From: Phlebotomus papatasi
Taxonomy: Eukaryota; Arthropoda; Insecta; Diptera; Psychodidae
Length of the DNA stretch: 64,000 bases
Direction of reading: 5' to 3'
NCBI RefSeq assembly: GCF_024763615.1
Contig: NC_077223.1
Coordinates: forward strand, 10,044,001-10,108,000
Positions 54,601 through 64,000 of this stretch are shown piece after piece. Every line of letters begins with the position of its first letter. Positions within the stretch are counted from its first letter, which is position 1. A program made the position numbers and the translations under genes. The notes under the pieces are model-generated. The model was not told where the DNA came from. It saw nothing but the letters and a program-made list of their open reading frames with translations, and ran no database searches.

Positions 54601-57600
54601 AACTTCATGAAAGGTTTCCTCATGAGTTCTCCCGTTGAACAAGTGGGTGCTACCATGTACAGAGCACAGTACAGGGGGAAAAGCAGAGCCACTCGCACGC
54701 AAATAGTCATCTTCTGCATCGCAGACTTGCGTCGGAATCCAGGAACACCTTCATACCAGAGTGCTGCCAGGAGTTGCTGGATATTGGGATGAGCTACAAA
54801 TTTCTTCTGTTTGTAGTCAATGGCAAGCTCAAGTCTGGCCAGTTTCATATGATCACCATCCATATAGGGCGGAGAATCAGGATCATGATTCAAAATAATA
54901 GCCAGTTCCTGACTGCTACGAGATTGATCCAGGAGATCAACAGCAAACTGTTGACACTGCCTCCTCAATTCTACATAGTCGGATTTACACTCCTGCTCAG
55001 CCATGGCTAGATTTCGAAGCTCCCAGGACAGCTGGAAGGCAGTAAGCAAAGGATCTGTGGAACTAAGAGCCATCAGGCTGGGACTGGCCAGGGCTTTGTA
55101 TTCATTCACGCGGGACAGTGAATGTCTTAGAGAATCCTCAGACGAAAGCCTGATACAATCGTCACAGCCGCACTTTACATCATGCGGAGCAGGGATTGTC
55201 GCTCCTCGATCAAGCAAAATCTTCAAGATTTCGTAATTATTGCGATGGGCAGCTAAGGTCAAGGGTGTGATGTCCGGTGTAAACATAGCCGTATTGATGT
55301 CCACTTTTTGCCAACTCTGCGAAAAATTGGAAAGCTCGGAAAATGAGCTTGTCAAAACATCCCTGGATAGAGGACTACTATTGGAACTCTGACTTCGATC
55401 CTCTTCCCTATAAATTGCTCTCACCGTAGAGAAGGTAGGGAACAACAAAAACGCTTCAGACATTTTTCCTTCGAGTGGAAATAACTTGTTTAAGAAGTCA
55501 TGAGCTTTAGGAAGTCAATCGGAAGCTCAAGAGAAAATAATATTATGAGGAAGACATAGATAAGTGCTATAAGCGTTAAAAGCGATACAATTCCAAGATT
55601 AATCAACAACTACAAGATTTAATAAGAGAAAGTTCTTATCAAAACAAAAAACCTTCCAGAAAGGATATAAATCTTGCTTTAGTTGTATTCAGGCGATTCA
55701 GTCTCGTCATTTTTACGACGGTTAAAGTATTTATCATCAAGTGTAAATGAAGTGATTAGAGTTATTATCGAAGAACATGTAATAAGCGAATTTTAAATCA
55801 AATTCCTTCGTAATACGACTTCCTCCCCGTTTGAAATAAGAAAGGAAGTTGTGAAATATAGATTTCTTTTAAAGTACCCAAGTGGCAAAATCTAGTAAGT
55901 TTCAATTATTTTATACAGAAAGTAATAACTAATTTATGTACTCGCATGTAGCACTCCTAAAGTGCAGAACAATTTACACTATTTACGTATTAACATAATA
56001 AAACTTACAATATGGTAACTTGAGTTGCGATATACAGTCGTCAGTTTTACGTAAATCTGTGTAACATTTGATCTGTGTATTTTCGCTTTATCTCGATATA
56101 TCGCGGCCGATTTTAAATATTTTATTTTAATTTTTTATGTTGTTGTTTCAATTACTTTAAGCTTTAGTTTTAGTTTATTAATTATTGATAGGACTTTTTG
56201 TACAATAGTTCGTTAATGTTTGTGATTTCTTACTGGGGAATTATGATATGCTCGTAAACCATATAATCCACAAAAAGTTCGTAAAAAGTTTAGTTTAGTA
56301 AAGTTCGTAAAGTTTCAGCGCCCTAAAGAGTCGCTTACGCAGAGAATTGATGGAATTTTTAAACAGATCAGAGAAGAAAATTTGCCCAGCCATGGATCGT
56401 TGTGGAGGAAACATCGCCTCCGCGTATCCTCCGCCGTCAGCCACCCAAAGCTACCGCCAGCACCACAGCTACCAACGTTTTGAACCACTAAAGGTGCAGC
56501 TCATGCTCAAGAGCTGCCTAAACAGTCTCCAAGCCATTCTACTGGCAGTTCCGCCTTGAAAGGAATTCCCGGGCCGAAAAAAGCCCGCAAATTCACTCCA
56601 GTGACACAGAAAATTTGCAGACCCACAGAAGATATCTTTGTAATAAGATAAGGAAAATCGGCGCCAATTTTTCGTACTGTTTTTAGCGCTAACGGTTCAT
56701 AAGAAATGCATTTCAAATTAACCACGTGATAAAATATTTGCATATATTTAGGGGAATATCGAAAATTATTTTATAAATGAGTTCCAAATAGTAGGCATTT
56801 TTTTTTTTGAAATTCTTGCAATCCGATTTCATTTAAACCGGAACGCCCTGTACTGTGATACCAAATCCCACGCACCCAATCGCCGCCCGATGGAGTGCCT
56901 ACGCTGGAGGACACAAGAGCGTATGGGACATAGTTCCTAACCCCGGAAGGACCATGGAAGGAAAGAAGGAAAAGCTGGGATAGGACTGAGGACAAGAATT
57001 TTCAAGGATGTACAGAATGGAATCAGGAGAATAAAATAATTTTTGTATCAAACTTCACGAACAAATGACAAAATTTTGCAAACATTTTGCTATCTGTTTA
57101 CGACCATTTATTAACAAATGTTTATAAAAGAAGAGAAAATTCTCGTTAAGTGATTATGTTACGAAAAATTATTATTGTTATTATTTATTGCACCTAAGCA
57201 TTATCATACATCCAAGATTATTTTGCAACATTGATAATTTTGATGTGGGTAGGTTGTAGTTAATTTTTTAGCGTCCACCGCCGTCTTAGCGTTGGTAACC
57301 AACCTCCAGAGCAAAACGGTGGAAAAGCTCTTTCATAGTTTGTATATGCCAAACATCCATAGGATGAATAAATTTACAAAAATTACAATGTTTTAATATT
57401 GAACTACATTACGTAGGATAATCAAATTCAAATTTATCAATTGTTACATACAAAACATGCCATAGCCCAAGGAAAGCAAAAAGAGAACAATGTTCAAGGT
57501 AAGAGATGTCTGAATTTATTATAAAAATTCGGGTGACATCTCTGAGTTCAGTTCAAGTTAATAAAAATTATTACAAATTTAAATGTTAAATGTTAAATGT

Positions 57601-59200
57601 TTATGAAAAAAATAAAACTCTGTAGAGACTTTTAAGTACATTTTAGAGGACGATTTACGACCATTTCGTAAGTCCCCAGTAGGAATTCGCAAACATTTAC
57701 GAACAATTTTACTAAATAATTTTTTTCTGTGTAGTAATGGGAGTCCGAGTGGTCTCATGTTAGCACGACAGGTTGGCAAGACAGTTTTTTTTTTCTGTTA
57801 TTCTTAATAAATATTGAATTGCTATATAATATCCTCGAAGCTCAACTGTCTCAGAATAAAAGTTTCTGACCACATCAGGAACAATGGGGGCTTCATAGGG
57901 AGTGTATCCGGTGTTTGCCAGTGGAAAAGTGAACATACTAAGAGGAAAACACTTTTTTGGTCTTGTCCAGAGCTTACGGTCCCGATATGGACCTTCTTCA
58001 AATTGAAGCAATTTTTTCAAAGATTACACAGTCAATGATGAAGCATTTCTTCCGTTTGGCTTCGGAGGCTGGTCAAAAACGCTAAGATGGCGGCAGACGT
58101 ATGATAAGGGGGAAAATGTGTAGTTTGAATAAAATTATTATAATTAAAATTTAGATAAGTAAAAATTTGTTAGTTAATAAACGCTTAATCAATATTTAGA
58201 AGCAAGCCAAATTCAGTCAAAGTTAGGTTTGGCTAGAAGAACGTTTTTATAAAAAAGAGTTTGTTAAAAATCTTTAGTATTCATTCAAATTGGCCCAAGA
58301 CGGCAAACAGCCTAAGGGCATCATAGGGTTAGTGAAAAATGAAATAAATTACGATTTCAATGATTTTAATCACCCCATTCGGGTCACAATTTGCTACTTG
58401 GGTACAAATGAATCTCTGCGAGAATTAGCTTATGTATCTCTTACATATGCTGTGAATCCTTTATGGAAGATTCTATAGAAGAGATAGGAGGAAATATCTT
58501 GTTATGAAATACGGAAGTTGCAGCTAAGTAAATTCTCCAGTGATTAAGAATTAATAGAAACAATGGAGAGACTTGTTCCGCAATGAAGAAAGTTGGGATT
58601 TAAATTGAATTACTTACGTAGGGTTCACCATCTTTGTGAATGAGCTCCTCATGTTCTAGCAGAAGCTCTACTGCTTCTACGAATTCCGCATTGATGGCCT
58701 GAAGGAGAGCATCTCTTGTTTCAACACCCATTATCACAAGTAGCTCCACCATCTCCAGATTCTCACCATCAATAGCCAAGGTGAGAGCACCCCTTCCCAG
58801 TGAATCCATGCAGTTGATGTTAAAATGGTGCTTTCGGGCGGCCTTCTGGAGCATCCTGAGTAGGATGAGAAGGGATGTCTTTTCTGGATAATTCGGATTG
58901 AAGGTGTATAGGAAAAAGTCAAACAAACCTCCTCACGTTGGCCAAATCACCCCTTTCTACAGCCAAAAGGAATTTTTTCTCATCAATTGTCAGGGGTTTG
59001 GGTAAATCCAGAGACATGGTACCAGTCAAATTGCCAATTCCTGGCACTGGTGACGGTGAAGTGTCCATGTCAACACTCACCTGAAGTTGAGGAGGAAGTC
59101 AGCAAACGAGAAAACGGATGCAAATTGTTGAGGATAACAAAGAGAGAAACAAGGTGGAAAAAAAACTCACCGATTCAGAATCCTTTCTATCATTTCCCAT
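51636..59200 (-). CDS. trpl: transient receptor potential-like channel (TRPL), 7 exons, 1225 aa
   Basis: Exons: 59200-59171, 59080-58929, 58855-58618, 55316-54566, 54502-53836, 53536-53041, 52979-51636; all junctions keep frame. TRPL is a phospholipase-C-activated cation channel of insect photoreceptor microvilli. A ten-codon first exon (MGNDRKDSES) precedes ankyrin repeats (GALTLAIDGENLEMVELL, ITPLTLAAHRNNYEILKILL), the TRP-family linker, six membrane segments at about residues 330-670, a pore with SLFWASFGMVELETF (about 620-634), the TRP-domain EWKFARTKLW (about 684-693) and KVWERRLMKDFHVAPV. A RVARQV...HKWGQVI stretch resembles a calmodulin-binding region of Drosophila TRPL. The last 300 residues are rich in Pro and Ser. 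Similarity is much closer to TRPL than to TRP or TRP-gamma. Two oddities are glutamate at the filter position and a Gly-Trp-Leu C-terminus. A GGATAAAAGG on the gene strand at about 59400-59412 might be a TATA element. Confidence 0.95.
55464..58599. other. large trpl intron 3 with repeat fragments
   Basis: The full intron is 58617-55317. It contains foldback fragments related to 28085-28527 (56218-56320, 57030-57170, 57640-57735). A GC-rich patch at 56347-56655 has short codon-like frames on the + strand. Another at 57814-58030 has a frame ending KTLFWSCPELTVPIW that loosely recalls the C-terminus of non-LTR reverse transcriptases. Nothing complete is present. Confidence 0.4.
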
Positions 59201-59989
59201 TTTTCCGCCGATTTTCCACACTGATTCTCTCCCTTGTTCAACCCCCCGGATTATCCTCTTTAGCGTATTTCCCCGTGAAAAAGTCCTCCTACATCCTCAA
59301 ACACTTGTTCTCAAGCCCTTTGCCCGCCCCTTTTGATGTGCTGGCGCGCAAATTAAAGAAAAACACGAAGGAATTTCAAAAAAGTCAGTAAGGACTATCC
59401 CCTTTTATCCGCAGGATCTCTCCAGCATAAATATTTACCCAGAAAATCCGCCCTCAGGACAAATAGTCCTTTTTTTGTCTGGGATGCTAGAAGTCGGGGA
59501 AAAGGTCAAATTGGTGTTAAATGGTCCCCAACCACGTATGAAGATGCTTCTTCGCGAGATCAAGCGGATTGAGTGGGAAACCTATAGAGATTTACCCAAA
59601 AAAAAAATTTAGAGAAATATTCCCAACATGCTGCGGATTGGCAAAAAGGCAATCCATTGTGGAACATGGGATTCTTGAGCCTGATTCGAAAATTCAAGAA
59701 GGAATTCATAGTGCAAAAATTCTCGGAGATACAAAAATTCCTCATTCTTCACATTAAAATTGGTATTACACTCAGGGAAAAAGACACCAAAAATATATTT
59801 GTCTTGATTTCCATTTTCCATCCCAGAAGATTTACAACAGATTCGAGAAAAACAAAATTACTGGACCATATACCTATAAATTCTGTATAAATATTTCAGA
59901 GCATTTCAATCGTTTATGTGAGGTAATTTATTAACTTGATCCAGAAAATTTTTGTACTCATATACAGAGTCGTAATAAAAATAAACCAG
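59201..59989. other. upstream region of trpl
   Basis: Candidate promoter region of trpl. Apart from the TATA-like GATAAAAGG (minus strand, about 59400-59412) I see no clear rhodopsin-core-type element or other gene. Confidence 0.3.
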
Positions 59990-60832
59990 TAGGGGAATTC
60001 TGTAACTATATGACAATGTCATATGACAATTTTTAATGGTGAATTCTGTAGGGGAATTCTGTAATTTTCGTGGCATTATCACGCGTGAGTTCGAAACCTA
60101 ACAATGCTAATCGAGCTTTTTTTGTCATATCATATGAGTTCGAAATTGCAATTAGGGTAAGTGTGCCAAATTCCGGCCAGCTTGCAATTTCGGCCATATT
60201 TTTTGTTCCTCGAATTTCCATGAATTTTTAGTTTTTAGATACTCTTGAGATTGTACAATGCAAAAAAATAACAAAAAATGTCGCTTCGACGAGCAAGATA
60301 ATCTGAAAAAGACATTGAAAGAATTCTGGAAGGGCAAGGAACTATGAGAATGAAGGTGGCCGAAATAGGCCACCAATGCTATGTCTACATTTTTATTCAA
60401 TTTAAAATGTATTAAGAAAGTTTTTAGAGAAAATAAAAATGATAAACTGTCTGCGAGGTTCCAAGCAACACTCCTAATATAAGAGTAACAAAAATATTCA
60501 ATTTATATTAAAAATATTACATTTCAAACTTGAGACTTTGTCGCTTGCATGCAACTATACCGAAATTTGGCACACTTACCCTAACTGATTTTTTAATTAA
60601 ATGCCTTTATTTAGTGATATTATGCAAATATAGTCTGTCTTGGATGATTTGTTTAACAAAATCCATTGTCATTTGAACTGCCAGAAATCTCAAATATGTG
60701 ACTTCTGACAATGCCACGTGAGCTGAAATGGCAATGTCACGGCTACAGAATCGCATTTTCGAAAAAGCTCTCCTAAGATTCAAACCCAATTTGTCATATG
60801 GCATTGCCAGAACGTTACAGAATTCCCCTCCT
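59990..60832. mobile_element. MITE family W enclosing a family B element
   Basis: AGGGGAATTCTGTAAC at about 59991 and TTACAGAATTCCCCTCCTA at about 60815-60833 are inverted ends. A related AGGGGAATTCTGTAA repeats at 60048, and TGACATTGTCATA words recur to 60980. The 60153-60583 element sits inside. Confidence 0.55.
60153..60583 (+). mobile_element. MITE family B, full-length copy
   Basis: TAGGGTAAGTGTGCCAAATT and AATTTGGCACACTTACCCTA are complementary ends of a 431-bp element. Two other copies are at 879-1290 and 49431-49672. No transposase frame. Confidence 0.8.
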
Positions 60833-61993
60833 AGACAACATTAAAGCCCAGTTAGCATCTAATGGCCATTGTAAACTAGCTCTGTGAAGCACTAAGTATC
60901 TTATAAAAGTCGGATTTTAACTTCTTCCGAATTTACTATATAAAAAATTTAAATTTATCATATGACATTGTCATACTCTTACAGAATCCCCTGTCAGGGA
61001 ATACTTAAATGAATCCAAAGTATTTCTAATCAAAGCATTTCTATAGATCGCCAAAAATTTTCAATGATAAGACAAATATAACTTTTAGTGCTAAACCCTA
61101 TTTTAAACGGTGTAATGTCGTTTTTGTATGTATGTTTCCGATGAGCCATTTAAATATTATCAATTCCGGTAAGAGTCCGGAAGACGGTACACCTAAGAAA
61201 AAATCGGGTTTTCTCAAAGCTTTTGACTCGGGCTTCAAGCCTTCCTCAGTGTCTGGTGCAAGAAAGAGTAATTTCTGGTGTTACAGTGCCCGCTCTCTAT
61301 TCCTGATCGCCGTAATCCGGACGAGTTATCGACGGTTACATTTAAAATCATTTTGAGGTTATGTATGCACGAGTATTCGGCAATGAAAATGAATTATTCT
61401 GTGAGTTTTTTGTTTAATAAATGAAGTATAATAGCATAGAACTCTCTAATTAACTCTTAAACTTCTTTAAAACTGGATTACGAAGCGGCCATCTGTCATA
61501 TTGTCTCCCAATCATCCGGATTACGAAGCGGGCACTGTATTTCGAAATGTACCCGCTATCTTAGGCTTATACATATGTGTCTTGGAAAATCTCCCTCAGT
61601 GGTTCGGTCCTGAGATGTGTCCCCATATACTGAGCATTCACAGCTGGTGTTTGGTTCTCTAATAGTGTTTTGACTAAAAGGTATATGGAAGTCTATTTGC
61701 ACAAAATGTCGTTGATTTTCGAAATATTCAAACTTAATATCGAATTTTAAAAGAAAACTTTCACACAAGAATTGAGAAGATTTATGAAATACCACGCTAA
61801 GAGGCTGCTAATATATGTTATTTAGTGATTTTAAGGGAAATTATATTAGAACGAAATTATAAGAAATCTCGTTTACGCACAAGAAAACGTACCCTGACAC
61901 ATGTTTATATTCAAGACATTTCGAAATTTGAACAGAAAGGAGTTCAGAAACCACGTGGACGCAACGAGAAGTAAAAATGTCTTATTTTCCTTA
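60833..61993. other. non-coding stretch with repeat similarity
   Basis: Bases 61600-61960 resemble 19470-19900, in both cases lying just upstream of a family A MITE. A 74-codon frame at 61132-61356 lies in a less AT-rich patch but has no family resemblance. Confidence 0.35.
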
Positions 61994-62256
61994 TGGCTCC
62001 GGCATACCTTTTAGATCAGAAAAATTTCATAAAGTCGAAATTCAAATCCCTTTCTTTCTCACATGCTTCGCATATGTCTATTTTATTCTCTCGTACTCTT
62101 CTTCTTCTTTTAAACATCACTCCAAATTCAATTTTGCTCAATCAAATTTGGTATGCGAAAGAATGAGATAGCCATATTCGAAACATGTGAGAAAGAAAGA
62201 GGTTTCGAATTTCGATTTCATGAAAATTTCCTGATCTAAAAGGTGTGCCGGAGCCA
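61994..62256. mobile_element. TWA-flanked MITE family A, copy 4
   Basis: 263 bp from TGGCTCCGGCATACCTTTTA to AAAGGTGTGCCGGAGCCA, with TTA on both sides (61991-61993, 62257-62259). Confidence 0.85.
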
Positions 62257-63782
62257 TTAGCTTTCAAAATCGATTTTCAATTATCTTTTTTCTTGGACAC
62301 ACTCTATCTAGTTGGCGAATGCTCAGACTATCTGTTATAATTCCCTTAAAAATTTTGAATTATAATACCCCTCGCTTTTTGGAATGTTTTAGCAATTAAG
62401 AGAATCCGATTTTTGAGTTTTAATTTTCCCCTCCTATATTTTATTCTTGTATTGTTATTTCCAAATTTTCCTGAGTGTACATTATGAATTTAATTCTCCT
62501 GCAAAAAGAATTTTATGCATTTCGCAATTCTCTGTGTAAAATAGTTTAAATAATTGCAATTTTAAAGGGATATTTCTGTATAATTGCACTTTTATGAATC
62601 ACTTCCAAATAGCTTTATGAATAACTTCCGAATATTTAAAATTTTTTTCCACACAATAATTTAAGCACAATATTCTAAATTGCTCTTCCCAAAGAAGATA
62701 GGCAAGTTTATGCGCAATCTTTGCAACAAATAAGTACCTAATCACTTCAAAATTTAAATTGTATCCAGAGTGGGTGATTGGTTTTTTGGTGAAAATCCAA
62801 AATATTCCAACTGGCACTTCTTGAGTCACAATTTTCCGCCAAAAGTAAAGCACAGGAGTAACTAAATTGTCAACTCGCCTTCCCAGTGTATTTATAGGTG
62901 TCGATTCAGTAATTCAATTAGTGCAACATTGCCACAAGTTGGATTACTTTTTATGCTTTCTCACAGAATAAGATTTGTGGGTCAATTTTTTGAGTTCTAT
63001 GGGTTGAATCGATACTGAAGAAAAGACTTTTCCCTTTGATTTGCAAACTGTTCTCACGTGACAGAAATAATGTAAAAAACATGTTGAAAATTTGCAGGAA
63101 AATTCAGCGACAGACTTTGGGTGGAAAATGATGTGCCCTCTTGAGAAATGTCCGCGTCATGGTGGTCAAGAGTGGAAAAATAAATCGATGGCGGCGCCAG
63201 ATGAAACATGACTTGGGCAGAAAGAGTGATCTTCAAAAATATTTCACAAATTATTGCTACACTGATGGAAAAGATGTGGGATGATGCTGCGTTCTTCGCA
63301 GTGTAATCTCAAGAATGAATTCTAAGGCTCAAACTCGCTTGATTTTCTAAATAGGGACAGTTGTAGTGCAATTAACCCATCATACACAAAGTAGTCGATA
63401 TTGGTTAGTTTATTGATATTGCAGAAATAATATTCGAATTGATGCAAGGAAAGGATTCTTATAATTACTTCAATTCACCAAGGCTGTGGAATAGCAAGCT
63501 TGGTTAGTTACGTATTCGACACACCTACAACATTAGCCGAGAGACGGCTTAACGTAATTTTAATCAAAATTATGATTAGACTGCATTCCCGTCAGTTTCC
63601 CACTAAGCCGTTTCGGCTCAAGCCGGTATGTCTGTCTCTAATGCATAGAAAGCTTGACATTGTGTCGATTTTGATAATATTTTCCTTAATACTCTTTTCT
63701 AATTTCAATTCTAGATAACAAATTATTATCTTAGTTAGTTACACTATATAAATAAATGGTGTTTGTAATGATTTAATATAAA
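62257..63782. other. non-coding stretch
   Basis: No supported gene. Bases 63030-63260 are moderately GC-rich and unique-looking. The frame at 63500-63718 is weakly reminiscent of the end of a LINE reverse transcriptase (AERRLNVILIKIMIRL) but too diverged to call. Confidence 0.35.
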
Positions 63783-63878
63783 GCAGAGGTGAGCAAGAAC
63801 GGTTTGAAACCGAAGAAACGTCAAATGAAAATTGTACGTTAATGGTCAAAACGATACCTGGACAAACTTTTTTTTTAA
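63783..63878. mobile_element. MITE family E fragment
   Basis: GCAGAGGTGAGCAAGAACGG through ACGATACCTGGACAAACTT matches the family E copy at 15945-16076. It is cut off by a T-run and unrelated sequence at about 63879, possibly the poly(A) end of a minus-strand retroelement that continues past the window. Confidence 0.55.
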
Positions 63879-64000
63879 TATTTATTTTATTAAAGCAATC
63901 TGCACATTACATACAAAAGGTTGTGCAATAAACTCTATGAGGGACTAGAGAAAAAAGGCGACTTGCGGGTTGATCTTAGGGATCAACCTACATTCATTCC

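Noticed and set aside
54528..55463. Open frame extending trpl exon 4 upstream with an internal methionine as a protein start
   Set aside because: The stretch before SWQKVD is intronic read-through. The CAG acceptor at 55317 and perfect continuity with the ankyrin exon ending GEPY show where the exon begins, and the 3' extension passes the GTAAGT donor.
57814..58038. Zinc-knuckle-like end of a non-LTR retrotransposon
   Set aside because: A single FWSCPE-type motif is not enough; kept only as a note on the intron.
63500..63718. LINE reverse-transcriptase C-terminus
   Set aside because: Only a vague resemblance in AERRLNVILIKIMIRL; no upstream reverse-transcriptase motifs in the window.
1..64000. 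CRISPR array, operon or phage-type system
   Set aside because: Spliced insect genes and eukaryotic transposons throughout; the tandem arrays have no unique spacers.

Overview
This is nuclear DNA of an insect, most probably a lower (nematoceran) dipteran such as a sand fly. The evidence is AT-rich sequence, genes split by short GT-AG introns, a photoreceptor channel gene of the fly trpl type, a divergent ionotropic receptor, cytosolic sulfotransferases, and a very dense load of short inverted-repeat transposons (MITEs). The species assignment is inference, since no barcode sequence is present.

Five protein-coding genes can be assembled exon by exon, all with open frames across every junction: a cytosolic sulfotransferase on the + strand (5030-8861, 2 exons, 340 aa); an ionotropic-receptor-like gene on the - strand (21160-17787, 2 exons, 616 aa); a second sulfotransferase on the - strand (27302-26083, 4 exons, 338 aa); a membrane-anchored protein with the domain order of rifampicin phosphotransferase / PEP-synthase-like enzymes on the + strand (32533-40427, 6 exons, 1340 aa); and transient receptor potential-like, trpl, on the - strand (59200-51636, 7 exons, 1225 aa). 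Two weaker candidates are a possible terminal exon at 238-477 and a small two-exon open frame at 44975-45506 that is broken by one in-frame TGA.

Almost everything else is repeat. At least a dozen MITE families are recognisable by long terminal inverted repeats (TIRs) and TA, TWA or TTAA target duplications. Several are nested, and some insertions can be dated relative to one another because an uninterrupted copy of the host repeat also lies in the window. There are two tRNA-derived SINE insertions, one with a clean 12-bp target duplication. Three tandem arrays stand out: about 239 bp x 3 just after the kinase-like gene, about 310 bp x 3 inside its third intron, and a 22-bp minisatellite near 49.0-49.35 kb.

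The genes do not form one pathway. The sulfotransferase pair is a dispersed duplication in which one copy has two introns the other lacks. The receptor and trpl are sensory genes. The most unusual protein is the six-exon ATP-grasp / swivelling-histidine enzyme. It has intact catalytic motifs, lacks the C-terminal PEP/pyruvate-binding barrel, and carries an N-terminal membrane anchor, so its substrate in an animal cell is open. The TRPL protein carries two features I associate with its paralogue TRP: a C-terminal Gly-Trp-Leu and an acidic residue at the selectivity-filter position.
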